A program made the position numbers and the translations under genes. From Streptomyces gelaticus (GTDB taxonomy: Bacteria; Actinomycetota; Actinomycetes; Streptomycetales; Streptomycetaceae), in NCBI RefSeq assembly GCF_014649535.1, contig NZ_BMTF01000008.1, positions 1 to 64,000 on the forward strand: 64,000 nucleotides of DNA, written 5' to 3'. The notes beneath the pieces were generated by a model that was given only the letters and a program-made list of their open reading frames with translations, was not told the DNA's origin and did no database searches. Shown in pieces: positions 58,208 through 64,000 of this stretch (the stretch's first letter is position 1; each line of letters begins with the position of its first letter).

Positions 58208-59200
58208 TCAGGCGGCTGTGTGGAGGTCTGTCCGGCAGTCGCGGCAGTGTCCGGGGGCGGCGGCGCGGAAGGCGCGGTCGCAGGTGTCGCAGTTCTGGAG
58301 CGGGATGACGACGACCTTGCGGCGGGGCGGGGTGAGGTCCGCGATGCCGGGGAGCGGGGGTGGCAGGAGTGTGGTGATCCGGTGGCGGAGGAGCTTGGCC
58401 GGGTGTTTGAGGGGGGTGGGGAGGTCGGTGGTGAGGGTGTGGCGGATGGTGTCGGGGTGGGCGTCGCGTTCGAGCCAGGTGGCGACGCCGGGGGTGAGGG
58501 CGGCGACGTCGCCTTCGGAGAGGGTGAGCCCTGGTGCGTGGCGGCGGAGGTCGGCGAGGAGTGCGGCGGCCGTCCGGCGCAGCTCCTCGGTGGGCGCGTA
58601 CGGCTGAGGTAGGGGTGCGGGCGGTGTCCTGGGTGCCGTGGGCGGCGGTACGGAGACGTACGCGGACGGTGGTGCGGATTCCGGTGCCGGGGTGGGGGGT
58701 CGCTGCGGGGCGGGTGGCTGCGGGGCCTTGGTGGGCGTCGGGAGCGGGGTGGCTGCGGCGTGTGGTGGGGCGGGGAGCGGGGCTGCCGGTTTGCTGTGCC
58801 TGGGCCGGGGCGTTGGGGCGATGGGCGCGGCAGTGCCGGGCTGGTTGTACGAGACGGTGCGGGTGATGATGCGGCCGTCGGCGAGGCGTACGCGGCTGCG
58901 GTGGAGGTAGCCGTGGGCTTCGAGCTCGCGCAGGGCGGCGGCGATGCGGGTCTCGCTCTCGGGAAAGCGTTCGGCGAGGCGCTTGATGCCGATCCTGGCT
59001 CCGGCGGGGAGCGACTGGATGTGGGTGGCGAGCCCGATCGCGGCGAGGGAGAGTCCGCGGTGCTGGGCGAGGTGGTTGCCGATGACGGTGAAGCCTGCGG
59101 CATGCCGGAAGTTGATGTGGATGACACCGGATGACGGTGTGGTGTCTCCGGGTACGGGGGACGGGGCGCATAAGGGCGCGGTAACCTGCGGGGTATCCAT
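58208..59200 (-). CDS. Helix-turn-helix protein with proline-rich linker and C-terminal CxxC pairs
   Basis: 330 residues. Residues about 20-120 contain INFRHAAGFTVIGNHLAQHRGLSLAAIGLATHIQSLP and a winged HTH (IKRLAERFPESETRIAAALRELEAHGYLHRSRVR), a type seen in Streptomyces near plasmid-, phage- and conflict-related genes. A Pro/Ala linker follows (about 135-215), then a helical domain and CDTCDRAF...CRDC, a possible zinc site. ATG at 59200 is the best start although its ribosome site is weak. It is 31 nt upstream of the frameshifted PD-(D/E)XK gene. Confidence 0.75.
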   Translation of the reverse strand: MDTPQVTAPLCAPSPVPGDTTPSSGVIHINFRHAAGFTVIGNHLAQHRGLSLAAIGLATHIQSLPAGARIGIKRLAERFPESETRIAAALRELEAHGYLHRSRVRLADGRIITRTVSYNQPGTAAPIAPTPRPRHSKPAAPLPAPPHAAATPLPTPTKAPQPPAPQRPPTPAPESAPPSAYVSVPPPTAPRTPPAPLPQPYAPTEELRRTAAALLADLRRHAPGLTLSEGDVAALTPGVATWLERDAHPDTIRHTLTTDLPTPLKHPAKLLRHRITTLLPPPLPGIADLTPPRRKVVVIPLQNCDTCDRAFRAAAPGHCRDCRTDLHTAA

Positions 59201-59747
59201 CAGGAAGGGCCTAACTTCCTCGGTGGTCAGGCCCCCGGTTGAGACTGTGAATCTCGTCGGGGGCCGTCGCGTGTCTGGAGTTGTCGCGGCGAGCATATGC
59301 CAGCCAACCAGCCGCGAATCCAGCCCAGTTGCCCCATGTCACCCGAGTGAGTGACGGGGCGGGTTTGGGTGGGGAGGGTAATTTCCCCAGGTTCTTAAAA
59401 GCTTTATGCGTCGTGGGACGCGGGGACGTGGTGCACCGGGGCGTGGGTTTCCGCGACCCGGTGGAACGGGCTTGGAACCAGGTCGAGTTCGGCCCGAATC
59501 GCGTCGCGCGGGGCGATTTTCGGGGTAACGGAGGCGATGCCGGGCGGGAGTGGAATGTCCGGTTCGGGTGATGTGTTGGATGGTGCCGTTCAGCGTGGCC
59601 GTAGCTGCGTACCGTGAAGAGCGATGAGCCCTGTGTGTACAGGTGTTGTCCAGGGCTTGTCCGGCGTTGTCCCGGTTGTCCGGGTGACGTGTTGGGGACG
59701 CCAGGGGTTGGGTCGAGAACGGTAAGCGCGTCGGAAGTGGGGCACGG
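59201..59747. other. Intergenic region between divergent HTH genes
   Basis: 547 nt without a supported gene. It has an 8-bp GC stem (59230-59237 with 59258-59265) just upstream of the leftward HTH gene, and a less GC-rich patch at 59390-59412 containing TTAAAAGCTTT, probably promoter or operator DNA. Open frames on both strands lack ribosome sites and family features. Confidence 0.55.
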
Positions 59748-60569
59748 ATGAGCGTGGATGAGGCCGGTACGGAGCACGGTGACGCCGGGGCGGATGAGCC
59801 GGGCTGGGACATCGATCCCGATGACGAGTCGGGGACGGCCGTGGTCGCGGCGGTGGGGCGCCAGATCAAGGCGTGGCGGGAGGCGGCGGGGCTGCGGGCC
59901 GGCGAGTTCGGGGCCGCGATCGGGTACAGGGAGGATCAGGTCTACAAGGTGGAGGGCGGCCGTCGCATTCCCCGGCCGGAGCTCCTGGACAGGGCGGACG
60001 AGGTGCTCGGGGCGGGCGGGAAGATCGCCGCGATGAAGCAGGACGTGGCGGAGGTCCGGTACCCGAAGAAGATCCGGGATCTGACGAAGCTGGAGGCGAA
60101 GGCGGTCGAGCTTGCAGCCTACGTGGCGCACGGCCTGCATGGACTGTTGCAGACGCCGGGCCACGCGCGGGCGCTGTTCGAGGCCCGGCAGCCCTCGTAC
60201 TCACAGGACGAAGTCGAACGTATGGTGGCCGCGCGCATGGCTCGCCAGTCGATCTTCGAGCGGTCGCCCGGACTCGCTCTCAGTTTCGTTCAGGAGGAGT
60301 CGGCGCTCAGGCGCCCCATCGGAGGCACAATGGAGTGGCGGCGGCAGCTCGAACGGCTGCTGGAGATCGGGCAGTTGCGCAATGTCACGCTCCAGGTGAT
60401 GCCTACGCATCGCGAGGCGCACCCCGGAATGGACGGTGACATCGACGTGCTGAAGTTCAAGGACGGTACGGCGGTGGGACGTTCGCACGGGGCGTTCAAC
60501 GGTTGCCGGGTGACCGACGCGAAGCAACTTCGCATCCTCGAACTGCGGTATGGCATCATCCGGGCCTAG
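59748..60569 (+). CDS. XRE-type HTH regulator with DUF5753 domain
   Basis: 273 residues: acidic N-terminus, HTH (VGRQIKAWREAAGLRAGEFGAAIGYREDQVYKVEGGRR, about 35-75), then the DUF5753 ligand/partner domain with LQTPGHARALF, FVQEESALRRPIGG and LQVMPTHREAHPGMDG. Proteins of this type (WhiJ/BldB-associated) are numerous in Streptomyces and always paired with a small DUF397 protein, here 53 nt downstream. They act in development or as regulator/antagonist pairs. Confidence 0.92.
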   Translation: MSVDEAGTEHGDAGADEPGWDIDPDDESGTAVVAAVGRQIKAWREAAGLRAGEFGAAIGYREDQVYKVEGGRRIPRPELLDRADEVLGAGGKIAAMKQDVAEVRYPKKIRDLTKLEAKAVELAAYVAHGLHGLLQTPGHARALFEARQPSYSQDEVERMVAARMARQSIFERSPGLALSFVQEESALRRPIGGTMEWRRQLERLLEIGQLRNVTLQVMPTHREAHPGMDGDIDVLKFKDGTAVGRSHGAFNGCRVTDAKQLRILELRYGIIRA

Positions 60570-60622
60570 GCTCTCACGCCCCGGAAGACTTTGGCTTTTA
60601 TCGAGCAAGTGCTGGGAGAGAC

Positions 60623-60832
60623 ATGATCCACAGGACTTCCGCGCAAGACGTTTCTGAGCTGGTCTGGTTCAAGAGCAGTTACAGCAGCAACGGCAACGAA
60701 GGCGACTGCGTCGAGGTCGCGGCGGCCCCCGACTTGGTGCGCGTGCGTGACTCCAAGAACGTGCAGGGGGCGCGGCTCGCCTTCGTGCCAGGCGCTTGGG
60801 CGGACTTCGTCCCGTACGCTGCTGGGCACTGA
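60623..60832 (+). CDS. DUF397 domain protein, partner of the XRE regulator
   Basis: 69 residues with the diagnostic ELVWFKSSYSSNGNEGDCVEVA and VRVRDSKN sequences. ATG at 60623 follows GGGAGAG. DUF397 proteins are thought to bind or oppose the adjacent XRE/DUF5753 regulator. A strong hairpin follows. Confidence 0.93.
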   Translation: MIHRTSAQDVSELVWFKSSYSSNGNEGDCVEVAAAPDLVRVRDSKNVQGARLAFVPGAWADFVPYAAGH

Positions 60833-60846
60833 CTCCTTCGTGCACT

Positions 60847-60886
60847 CGCGCCCCAGCTCTCGGCCGGTACCGAGGGCTGGGGCGCG
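60847..60886. terminator. Bidirectional terminator after the DUF397 gene
   Basis: 17-position stem (60847-60863 with 60870-60886, one G-T pair) and a six-base loop between convergent genes. Confidence 0.85.
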
Positions 60887-60892
60887 TTGCTG

Positions 60893-61219
60893 TCAGAAGA
60901 TCCCGTCCTGGATGCCGTCCTCCGGTTTGGGCTCTGTCTTCGGCTTCGGCGCCCGTTTCGGGGCGGCCTTCTTCTTCGCGTCTGGCACGTGAAACCCAGC
61001 CTCCTGCTCCTTCTTGTAGCGAGCGTGGTTCAGTTCCAGGAGCAGGTGCGGAGCGGACGCTGCCGCCGTGCGAGCGGGCTCCTCGGAGGAGACCGCGGAG
61101 CGGGTGACTTCGGTGACCACCCAGGGGCGATTTCGTACAGTGACGAGTTGGCCGTGAGCCGGAGCGGCACCGTCCGTATCGATCCCGGTCCGGTCTGTCC
61201 CCACGGCCGTGCCCGCCAT
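60893..61219 (-). pseudogene. Small ORF, probable DISARM remnant (DrmD-like N-terminus joined to a methylase-like tail)
   Basis: 108 residues. Residues 15-45 read HGQLVTVRNRPWVVTEVTRS, the start of Streptomyces SNF2-like DISARM helicases (DrmD), but the helicase motifs are missing. After about ten residues comes LLLELNHARYKKEQEAG followed by a Lys/Pro tail, which resembles the C-terminus of Eco57I-type methylases such as DrmMI. An in-frame deletion joining drmD to the end of drmMI would explain this. It could still be expressed: GGGAG precedes ATG 61219. Family calls are from memory of motifs. Confidence 0.5.
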
Positions 61220-61336
61220 CGATTGCACTCCCGCTCGCATCCCCTTGATTCTTGACCCTGCAAGAAGCTTAAACGGGGAAAAGTGGCATACAGGGGGGCG
61301 AAGGGATCGGTACGGGAAGGGACGTCGTCCAGTCCG

Positions 61337-63628
61337 TCAGAGGGCGAACGCCGGGTCTCCGGTCGACCGGAGAGCGGACAGTTCCACCCGGGCCAGCGAG
61401 GCGTCCGGGATGCCGCGCAGAATCTCCGCCCCGATCTCCGCCAGCCGGTGCCCGTCGGGCGGCGTAGCGCCCAGGCCGATCGCGTATCCCGCCAGACCGT
61501 CGGCGGTGAGCGGGCGCGGCCAGATACGGGAGTCCGGGGCGCCCGCCCCGGCGAGGGCGGCGGCCACGGCGAGGAGACGGCCGCGCAGCCGCCCCTCGTC
61601 GGGGCCGGGTCGTACGGAGGCGAGGGCCCAGAGGGTGTGCTGCGCGTGCAGCGGCGGCGGGGTGCGGAGCAGGGCGTGCGGTACGGGGCCGGAGTCGTCG
61701 GCGGACTCAAGGATCTCCCAGGCGCGGAAGAGCTCCTCGGCGAGGAGGTCACGGCCGGCGGGGGAGACCTGCGAGGCGCAGGAGCGGACGGGGTCGGTCG
61801 GGGTCAGCACGGTGAGGGGGAGTTCGAAGGTCTCGCCCGCCCCGCCGGAGCCGCCGGTCCCGCCCGCCCCGCCGGAGCCGACCACGCGGTTCCAGTCCCA
61901 CGCCGCCCAGGTCGCGAAGAAGTGCCTGAGCAGGGGGAGTGGCGGCAGGTCGCCTGCCTCGTGGGCGGTACGGGCCGCGAGTACGGACCAGGCGAGGCCG
62001 GGCAGCCCGCCGCACGGGGCGGAGTCCAGGCCGCGCGCCCGCGCCCAGGCCTTCACCTCGCGGGCGAGCCGGGTGAACGCCGCCCGGTGCGGGTCCGCCG
62101 CCGCGAGCACGGCGTCCGCGTCGCTCACCGCGCTGAGCGCCGTGGCCGCCGCCCCGCCCAGCTCGGCGCGCCGGGCCACCGCCTCGGCCGGAGGGAGCGC
62201 GCCCGTCGCCACGGTCACCAGGTCCACCCCGCGCCCGCCGAGCGAGAGGCGCAGCCCCGGTACGCGGGCACCGGTCACCTCGCGCAGCCGCTCGGCATCC
62301 GGCAGGGCCGCGGCCAGCCGCTCCCGTATCCCCGGCAGATCCACGGCACCGGGCAGCGCCGCGACCAGGTCCACGTCCGCGCCGGGCAGCGCACAGCCCA
62401 TCCGCCGGGAGCCGGCCAGGTGGACGGAGCCTTCGGGCAGGGCGGCGGCCACCCGGCGCAGCGCATCGGCCGCGCACGCCTCCTCCGTCGCGTCCGTGTC
62501 CGCCTGCGCCCGCTCCGCCGCATCGGCGGTCAGCTCGACCCGTACCCCGAAGTGGTCCGAGACATACAGCCCGTCCGTCGTCGGCACGGTGCCCAGCAGC
62601 ACCGCCGAGACGGGCCGCAGCCGCTCCGAGCGGACCAGGACCCTGTCCAGCCGGGACGCCCGCCCGGACAGGGAGGAGACCGCCGCCAGCGGGTTGACCG
62701 ACGGGTCGAAGGTGGGCGTCCGGTCGTCCGGGCCGTGCACCCGGCTCCAGGCGTCCGCCATCGCCAGCCGGTCCTGCGGGGTGTCCCCGCCGTCGTTGAA
62801 GTCGCCGAGCAGTGTCACATCGCCCTCGACGGCCGCCAACCCCGTTGCCAGATCGGCCAGTTCGGCATCGCGCCGGCCGACGCCGTCGGCCGAGTGGTCG
62901 CTGCTGAGGTGAGTCACCGCGACCGTGACCGGCCCGTCCGGCCCGTCCACAACCACCGCCGCGACCGCCTTGTGCGGGCCCAGGACATGCAGTCCCGCCT
63001 CACGCACCGGCACCCTGCTGAGCAGCAGCAGCCCGCAGTCGGCGACGTCCCGGTCGGCCGGATCGGCCCACAGCGTGTAGCCGTCGCGGACCCAGGACGC
63101 CGCCAACAGCAGGGCGAGCAGGGCCGGTTCGGCTTCCTGGAGGGCGATGACGTCGGCGTCCGCACCGCGCAGGGCGTCGAGCAGGAGCGGCCGGCGCCGG
63201 GCGGTGTCGATGCGGTCGCTGTCGTAGCGGTCCCAGAGGGTGTTCCAGGTCAGCAGCGTCAGCGGACCGGGGGCCGGTGCGGGCGCCGGTACGTCCTCGG
63301 GCACCGGCGCCCAGGCGGCCTGCGACGCGGAGTACACGTGCGGTGTGCGGGAGACGAAGTACGGGGACGGCAGTCGGCGCGGGGTGCGCACCCGCCCGGC
63401 GTCCGTCGCGTCGATCCGGTCGACGCCCGAGGACCGGTCCCACACCACCTCGCCGTCCGCCTCGAAGAACAGCACCCGGTGCCAGGGGATCTCCCCGCCG
63501 GGCGTGAAGCGGGGCAGCGGCACCCGCTTGGGGACCGTCCCGCGCTGCGCCACGCCCAGCACGAAACGCGCCGGATCGAACCGGGAGTCCCAGCGGACCC
63601 GGTGGTAGATCTCCTCACTGGTACGCAT
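61337..63628 (-). CDS. RNA-repair protein: MJ1316 domain, EEP phosphoesterase, nucleotidyltransferase
   Basis: 763 residues with three domains. (1) Residues 1-75, MRTSEEIYHRVRWDSRFDP...PWHRVLFF, match the MJ1316 domain (formerly DUF504), which is proposed to recognise RNA cyclic phosphate ends. (2) Residues about 120-370, an endonuclease/exonuclease/phosphatase domain with LTWNTLWDRYDS, ALQEAEP, LLGDFND and SDHFGV. (3) From about 390, a polymerase-beta type nucleotidyltransferase with LAGSRRMGC and GADVDLVAA (GS and DxD), followed by a helical poly(A)-polymerase-like region. It ends next to the stop of the upstream kinase gene (no gap). Such fusions occur in bacterial RNA-repair systems. Confidence 0.87.
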   Translation of the reverse strand: MRTSEEIYHRVRWDSRFDPARFVLGVAQRGTVPKRVPLPRFTPGGEIPWHRVLFFEADGEVVWDRSSGVDRIDATDAGRVRTPRRLPSPYFVSRTPHVYSASQAAWAPVPEDVPAPAPAPGPLTLLTWNTLWDRYDSDRIDTARRRPLLLDALRGADADVIALQEAEPALLALLLAASWVRDGYTLWADPADRDVADCGLLLLSRVPVREAGLHVLGPHKAVAAVVVDGPDGPVTVAVTHLSSDHSADGVGRRDAELADLATGLAAVEGDVTLLGDFNDGGDTPQDRLAMADAWSRVHGPDDRTPTFDPSVNPLAAVSSLSGRASRLDRVLVRSERLRPVSAVLLGTVPTTDGLYVSDHFGVRVELTADAAERAQADTDATEEACAADALRRVAAALPEGSVHLAGSRRMGCALPGADVDLVAALPGAVDLPGIRERLAAALPDAERLREVTGARVPGLRLSLGGRGVDLVTVATGALPPAEAVARRAELGGAAATALSAVSDADAVLAAADPHRAAFTRLAREVKAWARARGLDSAPCGGLPGLAWSVLAARTAHEAGDLPPLPLLRHFFATWAAWDWNRVVGSGGAGGTGGSGGAGETFELPLTVLTPTDPVRSCASQVSPAGRDLLAEELFRAWEILESADDSGPVPHALLRTPPPLHAQHTLWALASVRPGPDEGRLRGRLLAVAAALAGAGAPDSRIWPRPLTADGLAGYAIGLGATPPDGHRLAEIGAEILRGIPDASLARVELSALRSTGDPAFAL

Positions 63629-64000
63629 CTACGCCCTGTCCTCCACGGTTCCGCTCGCGCCGACGTACCAGGTGCGGTGCGCCTGGCCGGGGTACGGGGG
63701 CACGAATCTGCGCAGCTGTGCGGTCAGCACCCCGGGCGGCACCGGATGGCTGCGGCGTTCGTTGCGGCGGATCAGCTCCGCCTCGTCGACCAGCGCCACG
63801 GCGTGGGTGAGCAGCGCGTCCCTGCGCCGGGCGACCGCATGCACCAGGGAGCGCTGGTGCGCGTTGAGCGAGGTGGCGTCCCAGACGATGGTGGAGTTCG
63901 TGGCGAGTGCGGCGTCCAGCCGGTCGAGTCCCTCGCGCAGCACCTCCCCGTTGGCCTTCTGGTCGGCGCGCGAGCCCCGGGCAAGGCGCAGGTCGTCGAG
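63629..64000 (-). CDS. P-loop (polynucleotide) kinase of the RNA-repair locus, C-terminal part only
   Basis: The last 123 codons of a gene that starts beyond the window. The sequence STIVWDATSLNAHQRSLVHAV, then VALVDEAELIRRNERR and the closing PGQAHRTWYVG, are the C-terminal half of the AAA/PseT-like polynucleotide kinase fold (D-A-T and R-N-x-x-R motifs). The Walker A motif would lie upstream. Its TAG at 63629-63631 abuts the start of the MJ1316-EEP-nucleotidyltransferase gene, so they are one operon. The missing N-terminus may also carry an RNA ligase domain. Confidence 0.85.
   Translation of the reverse strand, partial: LDDLRLARGSRADQKANGEVLREGLDRLDAALATNSTIVWDATSLNAHQRSLVHAVARRRDALLTHAVALVDEAELIRRNERRSHPVPPGVLTAQLRRFVPPYPGQAHRTWYVGASGTVEDRA

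Overview
The window is chromosomal DNA from a high-GC actinomycete, almost certainly a Streptomyces. The third codon positions are nearly all G or C, GTG and TTG starts are common, and adjacent genes overlap as ATGA, GTGA or TGATG. The gene order rpmG - hadA/hadB-like - tRNA-Trp - secE - nusG - rplK - rplA - rplJ - rplL - rpoB - rpoC - rpsL - rpsG - fusA - tuf is the conserved actinobacterial transcription/translation block.

Layout. (1) 1-10816: the end of a sensor kinase, then a tightly overlapping respiratory operon nuoABCHIJKLMN that lacks nuoD, E, F and G, so it is a partial, second-type complex I. (2) 10.9-18.3 kb: membrane and stress genes (MscL with a zinc-ribbon tail, HtpX, YccF, GlsB), an ogt-alkB alkylation-repair pair, yajQ, a MITE-like element, a leftover 3' end of a class II tRNA (Tyr-like, a candidate old attachment site), a DUF523 protein, an SDR and an amidohydrolase with a damaged metal site. 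(3) 18.6-27.0 kb: tRNA-Thr, tRNA-Met, rpmG, two MaoC hydratases, a TetR/MFS efflux pair with two matching operators, murB, a divergent SDR/TetR pair around a long palindrome, adenosine deaminase and an aminotransferase. (4) 27.2-40.6 kb: tRNA-Trp, secE-nusG, rplKA, a lipoprotein, rplJL, rpoB and rpoC. RpoB carries Asn instead of Ser at the main rifampicin-resistance position. (5) 40.65-47.4 kb: six minus-strand genes between rpoC and rpsL that look like a biological-conflict operon. (6) 47.5-52.1 kb: the str operon rpsL-rpsG-fusA-tuf. (7) 52.2-64 kb: an accessory region with a PIG-L deacetylase, a Panacea-type toxin-antitoxin pair, apparent remnants of a reverse transcriptase and of a DISARM helicase, a frameshifted PD-(D/E)XK gene, HTH/DUF397 regulators, and an RNA-repair locus running off the right edge.

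The most interesting part is the cluster at 40.65-47.4 kb. A Crp/Fnr-type regulator is followed by a class III nucleotide-cyclase-like protein with its catalytic residues intact. Overlapping its stop codon starts a STAND/AAA-like NTPase with a HEAT-like C-terminal half. The C-terminus of the cyclase and the N-terminus of the NTPase share a Gly-rich motif (GGVFGGTNHGI-x-GG-x-F-x-G), as expected if the two proteins are coupled by an amyloid-type or other homotypic signalling motif. Downstream are an SPFH-like coiled-coil protein, a small membrane protein resembling the Pycsar effector PycTM (overlapping it by 4 nt) and an M48 metallopeptidase. I read this as a candidate Pycsar-related immune system combining cyclic-nucleotide signalling with an NLR-like sensor. 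The functional reading is inference; the gene order, overlaps and shared motif are visible in the sequence.
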